A stretch of DNA of 64,000 nt from Bacteroidota bacterium (GTDB lineage: Bacteria > Bacteroidota > Bacteroidia > M30B66): contig JAIXUS010000018.1 of NCBI GenBank assembly GCA_027483445.1, forward strand, positions 186,001 through 250,000. The letters run 5' to 3'. The notes under the pieces were generated by a model, which did not search any database, was not told where the DNA came from, and saw only the letters and a program-made list of their open reading frames with translations. A program made the translations under genes and the position numbers. Shown here piece by piece: positions 42,050 to 50,277 of this stretch (position 1 is its first letter; every line of letters begins with the position of its first letter).

Positions 42050-44734
42050 ATGAAAATTAAAATCGGTATTCTCTTTGGCGGTAACTCCAAAGAACGCGAA
42101 ATCTCTTTTGCCGGTGGTCGCACCGTTTACGATAACCTCAACAAAAGCCTCTTCGAAGCCGTGCCGCTCTTTGTCGACAGCTTCAATCAATTTATTCTGC
42201 TCAACTGGGAATACATCTACAAAGGAAGCATCCGCGATTTTTACCCCATTCCATCAGAAGTTCCACCCAGCCCGGGCGATTATCAAATTTATGCCGAATC
42301 GCTCCCCGATGATCAAAGCGGATCCATGTCGGATAAATTGGGACGAAAACTCGAATTCAGCGAGCTTTCCGAGCTAATCGATGTCGCCTTTCTCTGTCTC
42401 CATGGTCCAAACGGCGAAGATGGCCGCATTCAAGGTTTACTGGAGTTTCTGGGAATTCCGTACACGGGCTCAGGCATTTTGCCAAGTGCTGTTGGAATCA
42501 ATAAAATTGTACAGAAGCAACTGATGCTCAAAGCCGGATTTAACAGTCCGCGGTTTTTTACACTCCAACGCGAGACGTGGATCAGGCACCGAAATGTAAC
42601 CTCTGTAATCGCTCAAATCGAGGCCCATTCAGGCTTTCCGGTTGTCGTTAAATCGCCCACTCAAGGCTCTTCCATTGGGGTTAGTGTAGTTCAGGCCGCC
42701 CAGGCGGATGACCTTAGCAAAGCCATCGACCGCAGTTTCTTTATTCGGCAACTCAGTGCCTTGGAATGGAACGCCTTCACCCCTTCGGAACAGAACAATT
42801 GGGTACGCCAAACCTGCGACATTCGCGAAGGCATAGGCATTCCACTGTTGTTGAATGGAGTTAAAATCCTCCACCCCGATACACTCGAAACCGCCATTCG
42901 ATCTGCCTTTGCCCACGGTCAAAACGAGCTCCTGCTCGAATCGCTCGATGCCGAAAGCGAGGTGATGCTCGAAGGATTTATCGAAGGCAAAGAATTTTCC
43001 TCCATCGTGATTGAAGACTTGAACGGTAAACCAATCTGCCTTCCCCCAACCGAGATTCGCAAAGGCAAAGAGGTGTTCGACTACCGTTCGAAATACCTGC
43101 CCGGTTTGAGCCGGAAAATCACACCCATCGAACTGCCCGATGCCGACTTACAGCGCATTCGAAAAACCTGCGAACACCTGTTCACCGAACTTGGATTTGG
43201 AGTGTACGCCCGTATCGATGGATTCATCAGCCCGAAGGGCGAAATTTTCCTGAACGACCCAAACACCACCTCGGGAATGATGCCGTCATCTTTCTTTTTT
43301 CACCAGGCCGCCGAGATTGGGTTCAACCCTTCACAATTTATCACCTATATTCTCTACACTTCACTCCGGCGAAGGAGTATCGAATTCAAGTTCAATGGGC
43401 GCGCCGAAAGCCTGTTGGCAAGGCTCGATGAGCGTATGCATCACCTTAGCGCACAAACCCGGCACAACAAGCGCATAGCCGTTGTGTTTGGCGGGTATTC
43501 TTCCGAACGGCATATTTCTGTGGAAAGCGGCCGGAATGTGTATGAAAAACTCTCTTCTTCGGATGTATTCGAACCAATTCCGGTTTTTCTTACCGGCAGC
43601 GACAACAACCACGAGTTGTACACGTTGCCTATCAACCTGATGCTCAAGGATAATGCCGATGATATCAAGGAAAAAATCGAGCATTTCCGCATCCATCCAA
43701 TTATTCGGGAAATTATCGACGAATGCGGAGAGCTAACCCGAAAGTTTGGCGATGTGAATAATCTGCGCGCACCGACCCGTATCAGTTACACCGATTTAGC
43801 CGGTTTGGTGTCAGAAGTATTTATCGCCTTGCATGGCCGTCCAGGCGAAGACGGTGCTTTGCAGCGCGAACTTCAAAAGGTGAATTTGCCCTATAATGGT
43901 TCCGATGCCGATGCCTCTTCGATTACCATTGATAAGTTCAGAACCAACGAAATTCTGAAAGCCCACGGGATGCTTGTGGCTGAGCATTTTCTGGTGCAGG
44001 AAGCCGAATGGAATTCACAACCTGATGAAGTGCTGCGAAAGGCCGAAAATATTGGCTATCCGTTAATTGCCAAACCTGTCGACGATGGCTGCTCCTCCGC
44101 TGTAAAAAAACTGCACAATGCCGATGATTTCAGGGCTTTTGCCCGATTGATTTTTCGGGAAGATGACGCACTCGATCTCGGTGCAGCCGAACGGTTGAAA
44201 ATCAAACCCAAAGAAGAATTCCCGCAAAAACGGCAGTTTCTGGTTGAGTCGTTGATTTCGGCCAATGGTGCCCACACATTCCTTGAAATCACTGGAGGAA
44301 TGCTCACACATCGTGAGGCCGACGGCTCTGTGCGGTACGAGGTTTTTGAGGCCTCCGAAGCGCTTTCGGAAGGCGAGGTGCTCTCGCTCGAAGAGAAGTT
44401 TCTGGCCGGTCAGGGGCAAAACATCACGCCCGCACGTTACGCCCGCGATTCACAAGTGCGGCAACGCATCTCCGATCAAGTGAAAGCAGAGCTCGAAAAA
44501 GCCGCCAGAGCCCTCCATGTACAAGGCTACTGCCGCATCGACGCCTTCGTTAGGGTTTTCGATACCGACCGCACCGAGGTAATCTTTATCGAGGTAAACT
44601 CACTGCCTGGAATGACACCGGCCACCTGTATCTTTCACCAAACTGCAATCAATGGTTACAAGCCTTACGATTTTATTGAAAAAATCATGACTTTTGCAGA
44701 AAAGTCGGCCCTCCCGGGAATGCAGCCGGCCTGA
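42050..44734 (+). CDS. Tandem D-alanine--D-alanine ligase-like protein (two ATP-grasp units)
   Basis: 894 residues from ATG at 42050, more than twice the usual Ddl length (about 310-370). Unit 1 (about 1-465) has ILFGGNSKEREISFAGG, CLHGPNGEDGRIQGLLEFLGIPYTGSG, VVVKSPTQGSSIGV and a metal site reading LNDPNTTSGM. Unit 2 (about 470-885) repeats the pattern: VVFGGYSSERHISVESG, ALHGRPGEDGALQRELQ, LIAKPVDDGCSSAV and the canonical IEVNSLPGMTPAT. Only unit 2 keeps the usual ExN at the metal site; unit 1 has Asp-Pro-Asn. It sits before the PASTA and RluD genes, where Bacteroidota usually carry ddl, so it is probably the cell-wall ligase or a derivative. An upstream in-frame start at 41939 is rejected as it lacks family sequence. 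Confidence 0.88.
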   Translation: MKIKIGILFGGNSKEREISFAGGRTVYDNLNKSLFEAVPLFVDSFNQFILLNWEYIYKGSIRDFYPIPSEVPPSPGDYQIYAESLPDDQSGSMSDKLGRKLEFSELSELIDVAFLCLHGPNGEDGRIQGLLEFLGIPYTGSGILPSAVGINKIVQKQLMLKAGFNSPRFFTLQRETWIRHRNVTSVIAQIEAHSGFPVVVKSPTQGSSIGVSVVQAAQADDLSKAIDRSFFIRQLSALEWNAFTPSEQNNWVRQTCDIREGIGIPLLLNGVKILHPDTLETAIRSAFAHGQNELLLESLDAESEVMLEGFIEGKEFSSIVIEDLNGKPICLPPTEIRKGKEVFDYRSKYLPGLSRKITPIELPDADLQRIRKTCEHLFTELGFGVYARIDGFISPKGEIFLNDPNTTSGMMPSSFFFHQAAEIGFNPSQFITYILYTSLRRRSIEFKFNGRAESLLARLDERMHHLSAQTRHNKRIAVVFGGYSSERHISVESGRNVYEKLSSSDVFEPIPVFLTGSDNNHELYTLPINLMLKDNADDIKEKIEHFRIHPIIREIIDECGELTRKFGDVNNLRAPTRISYTDLAGLVSEVFIALHGRPGEDGALQRELQKVNLPYNGSDADASSITIDKFRTNEILKAHGMLVAEHFLVQEAEWNSQPDEVLRKAENIGYPLIAKPVDDGCSSAVKKLHNADDFRAFARLIFREDDALDLGAAERLKIKPKEEFPQKRQFLVESLISANGAHTFLEITGGMLTHREADGSVRYEVFEASEALSEGEVLSLEEKFLAGQGQNITPARYARDSQVRQRISDQVKAELEKAARALHVQGYCRIDAFVRVFDTDRTEVIFIEVNSLPGMTPATCIFHQTAINGYKPYDFIEKIMTFAEKSALPGMQPA

Positions 44735-44739
44735 TATAC

Positions 44740-45537
44740 ATGTCGTTCAAAGAATTTCTCCAATCTCGAAGCTTTTGGAAGCACTTTTTGCTGGCTAACA
44801 GCGTTGTTGCTCTGTTGGTGATTTTGGGAATGGTCTTTCTTAACTTTTATACCTTACACGATAGCAAAGTTGAGGTGCCCGACTTTAAAGGCATCTACAT
44901 CAGCGATCTCGACAAGTTCGTGGAAGGCCACGATGTGAGCTACGAAATTGTCGATTCGGTTTACAACATGAAGAAAGACAAAGGAACGGTGATCGAACAA
45001 GACCCGGCTCCGGGTTCTACAGTTAAAGAAGGGCGTACCATTTATCTTACGGTAAATGCCATGCTCAACCAACAAGTGAAAATGCCCGATCTGGTCGACC
45101 TTAGTCTCCGTCAGGCAACATCGTTACTCGAAACCTACGGCTTAAAGGTAGGAGCAATTCGGTATCGTGAAGGCTTGCCGCCGGTAATGGAGCAGCTCTA
45201 TAAAGGGAAACGGATTGCGTCAGGAACCATGGTCGACAAAGGCTCTTCCATCGATTTGGTGGCCGGTTTAGGCGATAGCAAAGGACTGATTCCGGTTCCC
45301 GATTTGTTTGGTTTAACGCTTCCTGAAGCCAGGGCAATCCTCGTTTCAAAAAGCTTGCTGGTGGGTGTGGTACTCCAGGATGCCACCGGCAGAGATACAC
45401 TCAGTGCCCAAATTTATCGTCAAGATCCTCTGCCCGGGGCCGAAGGTTTGTACGACGGTGCTCCTGTTAATCTATGGCTAACCGGTAGCCCGGAGGTTCT
45501 TGAAAATGAAAAAAATCAGACGTTGGAAAATGAATAA
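44740..45537 (+). CDS. Membrane-anchored PASTA-domain protein
   Basis: 265 residues. A short cytoplasmic N-terminus and one transmembrane helix (VVALLVILGMVFLNFYTLH, about 23-41) lead to three PASTA domains in the periplasm: about 45-108 (VEVPDFKGIYISDL), 109-180 (VKMPDLVDLSLRQATSLLETYGL) and 183-250 (IPVPDLFGLTLPEARAILVSKSL). PASTA modules bind peptidoglycan stem peptides or link to divisome proteins. No kinase domain is present. It starts 5 bases after the tandem Ddl stop, which fits a shared cell-wall role. Confidence 0.93.
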   Translation: MSFKEFLQSRSFWKHFLLANSVVALLVILGMVFLNFYTLHDSKVEVPDFKGIYISDLDKFVEGHDVSYEIVDSVYNMKKDKGTVIEQDPAPGSTVKEGRTIYLTVNAMLNQQVKMPDLVDLSLRQATSLLETYGLKVGAIRYREGLPPVMEQLYKGKRIASGTMVDKGSSIDLVAGLGDSKGLIPVPDLFGLTLPEARAILVSKSLLVGVVLQDATGRDTLSAQIYRQDPLPGAEGLYDGAPVNLWLTGSPEVLENEKNQTLENE

Positions 45538-47356
45538 GCTCTTGCTTTGTATGCCCTTTTTATGGGCCACTATGGGGATGGCACAAGGCCTCAAAGTAGA
45601 GCCATTGGGTTCGATGCCGTTCAGTCAGAAGAGCAGCGAGTTCAAGTCAACCCGCGATTTTCCCGACTCACTCCAACTCCCGTTTGTAGAAGACTTTTCT
45701 TACCCCGGGCCTTACCCCGACGGCCGTTTGTGGCTTAGTCCCAGTGTGTTCATCAGTGAAACACTGCCTTACCTGCCACCAACAATAGGCGTGGCCACCC
45801 TGGATGGCTTACGCTGGGATGGACAGCCCTACGCGTCAATCATTCAAAATGGAGAGGCAGATACTTTATTGTCTAGGCCCTTTCGCCTTGATTTTCCGCC
45901 TTCCGATTCGCTTTACATGAGCTTCTATGTTCAGCCGGGAGGAATGGGTAACTTCCCGGAATTCGTCGACTCTCTTTTGCTTGAGTTCTACAGCCCTGTT
46001 GATAGTATCTGGCGTTGGGTTTGGGGCTCAAAAGGCGAAGATTACCCTCAAACCTTGCGGCCTTTTCGCAAAGTGATGCTGCCTATCCGCGATACCCTCT
46101 TCCTCAAGAACGGCTTTCAGTTTCGCTTCAGGAACAATGCCCAATTGAATGGAAGTTGGGACCATTGGCATATCGACTACATCGAGATTGACCGGTTTCG
46201 CAATCGCTTCGACACCCTTCATACCGATTTTGCCTTCATGTACCCACCCAAAAGTTTGTTGCACACCTATCAGGCTTTGCCGCTTTGGCATTTCCTTCCG
46301 CAGGCCAACGACAATATGGACGAGGTATACAACCTATCGCTCACCACATTAAATGCCTTTCCGGCTAATCGCTTCTATGGGTATGATTTTTTTAATGCCA
46401 ACGGCGATTTGGTCGACTTTCTTCAATTTGAAAATCAGGGGCCAATCATTCCCCGCCAGGAATACACCTTGGAGGAGCCGGTAAAGTACACATATGAAGA
46501 TCCGGGAACGGAATGGACTGTTTATAATTTGAAACACTTCCTCAGCGACAATACCGACAGTTTGGCCCGTAACGATACTGTAACCTACATTCAAGTGCTG
46601 TCAAATTATTATGCACTGGATGATGGCTCTGCCGAGGCCCGCGTGAGCCTCAACAACAACGGTGGAGGCTTTGTGGCCCAAAGGTTTGAGAATTACATTT
46701 CAGACACACTCAAGGCAGTTCAGTTTTACTTTAACCGTACAGTGATGAATGGAGCAGGGCAGGAGTGGTTTCTGATGATTTGGGCTGCCGGAAACAATCA
46801 GCCCGGGCAGCTTCTGCATCAGCAAGCCCTCACGTATCCCGATTCTCCTGGTCTCAATCAGTTTTCCACCATTGCGCTTTCAACGCCATTGTTCCTCCCC
46901 TCCGGATCCTATTATGTGGGTTGGGCTCAAACCTCTAATTTTGAGTTAAACGTCGGCTTTGACCGCAACATTAACAGCAACGACCGCATTTACTACAACC
47001 TCGATGGTAATTGGTATAACTACGCCGCTGCCGAAGGTACGCTGATGCTTCGTCCTGTTTTCCGTTACCCTTTCGACATTTATGTGAGCACACCTGAACC
47101 TCTGCAGAAACCGATGGATTGGCATATCTTTCCCAATCCAAGCGGCGATTTTGTGCAGATTTCAGGCGATCATGCTGCCGGAACACAATGGATAATTCGC
47201 GATTTACAAGGTCGGGTTTTGCTCAGTGGGGAGTATGAATCACAACTGCGGTTGGATGTCTCTTCACTTCCTGTTGGAATGTATTTTCTGGGATTGGAAA
47301 GCAGTGTTGGCACAGGGCGCTTTACCTGGAAGAAGTTTATTCGTTCAGCACGATGA
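45530..47356 (+). CDS. Exported protein with T9SS type A C-terminal sorting domain
   Basis: 608 residues from ATG at 45530, overlapping the PASTA stop by 8 bases; ATG at 45506 is an alternative giving a longer basic n-region. A signal peptide (LLLCMPFLWATMGMAQ) is followed by large beta-rich regions with SLYMSFYVQPGGMG and WDHWHIDYIEIDRF near residues 130-230, resembling jellyroll/MAM-type modules found in Bacteroidota surface proteins. The C-terminal 80 residues are a sorting domain (HIFPNPSGDFVQISG, LPVGMYFLGLES, WKKFIRS). It should be exported through SprA. Its place between PASTA and RluD genes is conserved only loosely as I recall. No catalytic motif is seen. Confidence 0.88.
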   Translation: MNKLLLCMPFLWATMGMAQGLKVEPLGSMPFSQKSSEFKSTRDFPDSLQLPFVEDFSYPGPYPDGRLWLSPSVFISETLPYLPPTIGVATLDGLRWDGQPYASIIQNGEADTLLSRPFRLDFPPSDSLYMSFYVQPGGMGNFPEFVDSLLLEFYSPVDSIWRWVWGSKGEDYPQTLRPFRKVMLPIRDTLFLKNGFQFRFRNNAQLNGSWDHWHIDYIEIDRFRNRFDTLHTDFAFMYPPKSLLHTYQALPLWHFLPQANDNMDEVYNLSLTTLNAFPANRFYGYDFFNANGDLVDFLQFENQGPIIPRQEYTLEEPVKYTYEDPGTEWTVYNLKHFLSDNTDSLARNDTVTYIQVLSNYYALDDGSAEARVSLNNNGGGFVAQRFENYISDTLKAVQFYFNRTVMNGAGQEWFLMIWAAGNNQPGQLLHQQALTYPDSPGLNQFSTIALSTPLFLPSGSYYVGWAQTSNFELNVGFDRNINSNDRIYYNLDGNWYNYAAAEGTLMLRPVFRYPFDIYVSTPEPLQKPMDWHIFPNPSGDFVQISGDHAAGTQWIIRDLQGRVLLSGEYESQLRLDVSSLPVGMYFLGLESSVGTGRFTWKKFIRSAR

Positions 47357-48420
47357 GTCATTGGGATGAAGAGGAATTGCCGGATGGATTGCCTGAAGGC
47401 GATGACGGTGAGCAGGATGAGCTTTTTGAGCATCACCGGATTGTAGCCGACAAAGGGCAGGAGTTGCTCCGGGTCGATAAGTTTTTACAGAACCGTCTGG
47501 AGAAAACCTCCAGAAGCCGCATTCAGAATACAGCAGATGCCGGAAATATTCATGTGAATGGCAAGCCGGTAAAATCGAATTACCGCGTAAAGCCCGGTGA
47601 TGTGGTGGCTGTTGTTTTTGCGCATCCACCGAGAGTGCTGGAGGTTTTGCCCGAGAATATACCGCTCAATATCGTGTATGAAGACGATGATGTGGTGGTG
47701 ATTAATAAGGTGGCCGGTATGGTTGTTCACCCTGGCTATGGCAACTACACCGGAACATTGGTCAATGCCCTGCTCTACCATTTTCAGCATTTACCCTTGT
47801 TTCAGGATAAGCAGCCTCGCCCGGGACTTGTGCACCGACTCGATAAGAATACTTCGGGTATTATGGTGATGGCCAAAAACGAATTTGCACATGCTCATTT
47901 GGCCCGTCAGTTTTTTGAGAGAACAACTGACCGGAAGTATGTAGCCTTGGTATGGGGCGATTTCCAAGACGATTCCGGCACCATTACCGGTCATATCGGA
48001 CGCGATATCCGCGATCGGAAGCTGTTTGCTGTTTTCCCTGATGGTTCTCAAGGAAAGCATGCCATTACTCATTACACGGTATTGAAGCGGTTTACTTATG
48101 TAACACTGGTCGAATGTAAGCTGGAAACCGGTCGTACGCATCAAATTAGGGTGCATCTAAAGCACACAGGTCATCCACTGTTCAACGACGATACCTATGG
48201 AGGCGATCAGATTCTGAAAGGCACAACATCGGCCTCTTACAGGGCCTTTATTCAGAATTGTTTTACAGTATTACCCCGACATGCGCTCCATGCTAAGTCG
48301 CTGGGATTTACGCATCCTGTGAGTGGAAAACGGTTGTTTTTTGAATCGGAATTGCCTGCCGATATGCAGGCTGCCATTGAGAAGTGGCAAACGTACGCGA
48401 CTCATCGCATTCAAGGTTAA
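47353..48420 (+). CDS. RluA/RluD-family 23S rRNA pseudouridine synthase
   Basis: 355 residues; ATG overlaps the upstream stop by 4 bases (ATGA). An acidic leader (about 1-35) is followed by an S4 RNA-binding domain (VDKFLQNRLEKTSRSRIQNTADAG) and the catalytic core. That core has GLVHRLDKNTSGIMVMAKN with the active-site Asp in HRLDxxTSG, and ETGRTHQIRVHLKHTGHPLFNDDTYGG near the end. These are RluD-group features; E. coli RluD modifies uridines 1911, 1915 and 1917 of helix 69. The stop overlaps that of the convergent exosortase gene through a shared TTAA. Confidence 0.94.
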   Translation: MSHWDEEELPDGLPEGDDGEQDELFEHHRIVADKGQELLRVDKFLQNRLEKTSRSRIQNTADAGNIHVNGKPVKSNYRVKPGDVVAVVFAHPPRVLEVLPENIPLNIVYEDDDVVVINKVAGMVVHPGYGNYTGTLVNALLYHFQHLPLFQDKQPRPGLVHRLDKNTSGIMVMAKNEFAHAHLARQFFERTTDRKYVALVWGDFQDDSGTITGHIGRDIRDRKLFAVFPDGSQGKHAITHYTVLKRFTYVTLVECKLETGRTHQIRVHLKHTGHPLFNDDTYGGDQILKGTTSASYRAFIQNCFTVLPRHALHAKSLGFTHPVSGKRLFFESELPADMQAAIEKWQTYATHRIQG

Positions 48421-48956
48421 GCTTGGGCTTCAGGCTTTTTCTTGAGAATAAATTGCACCCAGACAACCCAGAGAATAAAGATTACAATGTAAATGAGGTT
48501 GTTGAACAAGTCATGGGCTTCCATCTGAACAAATGTTCCCGAGGCAAATGTTTGTTTTGTCAATAAAACAACTCTTGTAGTATTGATAGCCAGAATGAGT
48601 AGGGCACCAAGAGGAATAAACCATAACTTGGATTTAAGTGGGCCTGGATAAGAAATAATTAGGCTTGCGAAACCATACGTGAGTCCAAATCCAACGCAAG
48701 GGTTGCCAATGATAACTCCGTATGAGCCAATAATAGCCAGACTGTTATAACCATGGACAAGGTCATAACTCATTGCTTCAAGCACTGCAATACTCGACCA
48801 TTGCAAGGCTTTCAGGAAAATATGATAGTTGAATTCCCAAAGATTCTTGTATATCTCGATGTGATAAATTAAGAAGTTCTCCGAGACCAACCAAAAAAGA
48901 TAAAAGCCAAAAATCTTTATTAAAAAAAGATTTATGGCTTTTGAATTCGTTTCCAC
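48417..48956 (-). CDS. Exosortase/archaeosortase-family protein, linked to a PID-CTERM-like substrate
   Basis: 179 residues with about five transmembrane helices. The catalytic triad of the exosortase family is visible in order: Cys87 in GNPCVGFGLTYGFASLI, Arg128 in ILAINTTRVVLL, and His148 in EAHDLFNN. Exosortases cleave the C-terminal sorting helix of substrates and may ligate the new end to a lipid or sugar. It is short for the family (usually 250-300), consistent with the single-domain archaeosortase-like types found in Bacteroidota. The gene 23 bases upstream encodes a tiny protein with a matching tail. The assignment rests on motif order and context; the exact subfamily is uncertain. 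Confidence 0.85.
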   Translation of the reverse strand: METNSKAINLFLIKIFGFYLFWLVSENFLIYHIEIYKNLWEFNYHIFLKALQWSSIAVLEAMSYDLVHGYNSLAIIGSYGVIIGNPCVGFGLTYGFASLIISYPGPLKSKLWFIPLGALLILAINTTRVVLLTKQTFASGTFVQMEAHDLFNNLIYIVIFILWVVWVQFILKKKPEAQA

Positions 48957-48979
48957 TGAATGCAGTATTCAGGGACAAA

Positions 48980-49177
48980 TTATTTCGTCGCGCTTTTCCC
49001 TTTGCGTGCGTCGTAAATTTTCTTTACTCCATAACCTGCGCAAGCAGCTACCAATAAGGATACTCCACCATCAACCGGAATTACGGATGCACCTGGAGGA
49101 ACTGGGGTGGCTAAAATTGCGCTGGTAACTCCAGCAAAAAGGAATAGGCCAGCTGTCAAAATAAGATTCTTCGCCAT
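48980..49177 (-). CDS. 65-residue PID-CTERM-like sorting peptide, probable exosortase substrate
   Basis: The protein has two halves. Residues 1-20 are a signal peptide (LILTAGLFLFAGVTSA). From residue 34 there is PVDGG, a hydrophobic segment (VSLLVAACAGYGV) and a basic end (KKIYDARKGKSATK). This motif-helix-basic layout is the sorting tail recognised by exosortases; in Bacteroidota the common form is PIDGG...GYGxKK (the PID-CTERM type). Only about 13 residues (ILATPVPPGASVI) remain between signal peptide and tail, so the processed product would be very small. It lies 23 bases upstream of the exosortase gene with a promoter before it. Confidence 0.82.
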   Translation of the reverse strand: MAKNLILTAGLFLFAGVTSAILATPVPPGASVIPVDGGVSLLVAACAGYGVKKIYDARKGKSATK

Positions 49178-49216
49178 GATCAGTTTATTAGTTTGGTGGT
49201 GTTCAATTCTCTAGAG

Positions 49217-49249
49217 CAAATGTAAGCATTACTTTATAAAATGAAACAA
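49217..49249 (-). promoter_or_regulatory. Bacteroidetes-type promoter of the sorting peptide-exosortase pair
   Basis: On the minus strand TTG (49249-49247) and a perfect TACATTTG (49224-49217) are spaced by 22 bases. The ATG at 49177 is 39 bases downstream. Confidence 0.6.
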
Positions 49250-49353
49250 GTGCCCGCAAAAAAAATAGTGTGCGAATCCAGTTATCGATTTAATTAATTG
49301 ATTGTGAGTGTTATAAGTTAGTGGTTGTTTGCGCTTTATTTACCACCAGTTGT

Positions 49354-50253
49354 TCATAACTGGTTTGAGTAGCTTGGACTTTTGGCCTGGGTTTTTTCTC
49401 TGAGTTGTTTGGATGTTAGACGGCTGCCATCATGGCTCCAACCCGGAGGACCGAACACATAACTCATTTTACTCTTCCAGTCGGGAGCTTTTTTGAAGTC
49501 CTCTCCAATGGCTTTCCACTCATGAAAAACAACGTCGGTCGGATGAAAACTACCGATGTTTTTCGTAAGCCCATACACGGGTTTAATAAGTTCTTTTTCA
49601 GGACGAAAGGTGCCAAATAGTCTGTCCCAAATAATTAAAACCATACCCATATTTGAGTCTAAATACTCCACGTTTGAAGCATGATGTACACGATGGTGAG
49701 AAGGTGTTACGAATATGAACTCAAACCAGGCCGGAAGCTTTTTAATGGTTTCAGTATGCACCCAAAACCCATACACCTGACATGCGGCATACATAAATAT
49801 GATGTCCAGCGCTTCAAATCCCATCAATGCTATGGGAACAAAGTACAGCCAACGATAGTAAGGCTGAAATACAGAGCTTCGAATGGCGACCGTAAAGTTG
49901 AATTTCTCGCTCGAATGATGCGTTACATGAGTAGCCCAAAAAAAACGGCTGTAGTGATCGACATAATGTAAAACGTAATAGGCAAAATCTTGCGCAAAAA
50001 ACAGTAATACCCAATAAATCAAGCCCTTATCTTGAAAACTGAACAAGCGAAGCGAAAATGCCCAAGTCAGAATCGCGAGTGTTATAACCCTGAAAATCAA
50101 ATCATTCAGAAAATTCAGGCTGCTGCATAACAGGTTGATGACTGTATCTTTTCCGCTGTAAAGCTCTTTTTGGTGAAAATGGCTGTAAATCATCTCCGCA
50201 GCAATCAAAACAGCCATAAATGGGGTCGAAATCAGGAGTAACAATGCTTCCAC
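49354..50253 (-). CDS. Sterol desaturase/fatty acid hydroxylase superfamily protein
   Basis: 299 residues with four to five hydrophobic segments. The three His clusters of the diiron membrane hydroxylases are present: HYVDHYSRFFWATHVTHHSSEKFN (about 116-140) supplies HxxxH and HxxHH, and PSHHRVHHASN (about 186-196) supplies HHxxHH. Members hydroxylate or desaturate sterols, fatty acids or carotenoids in the membrane. The substrate here cannot be told. It is separated from glpD by 24 bases on the same strand. Confidence 0.92.
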   Translation of the reverse strand: MEALLLLISTPFMAVLIAAEMIYSHFHQKELYSGKDTVINLLCSSLNFLNDLIFRVITLAILTWAFSLRLFSFQDKGLIYWVLLFFAQDFAYYVLHYVDHYSRFFWATHVTHHSSEKFNFTVAIRSSVFQPYYRWLYFVPIALMGFEALDIIFMYAACQVYGFWVHTETIKKLPAWFEFIFVTPSHHRVHHASNVEYLDSNMGMVLIIWDRLFGTFRPEKELIKPVYGLTKNIGSFHPTDVVFHEWKAIGEDFKKAPDWKSKMSYVFGPPGWSHDGSRLTSKQLREKTQAKSPSYSNQL

Positions 50254-50277
50254 AGCCGCAAAATTAAACGAATTGGT

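Noticed and set aside
49338-49362. ACCAGTT/AACTGGT inverted repeat at the end of the sterol desaturase-like gene
   Set aside because: It overlaps the stop codon and lacks a T-run; too weak for a terminator.
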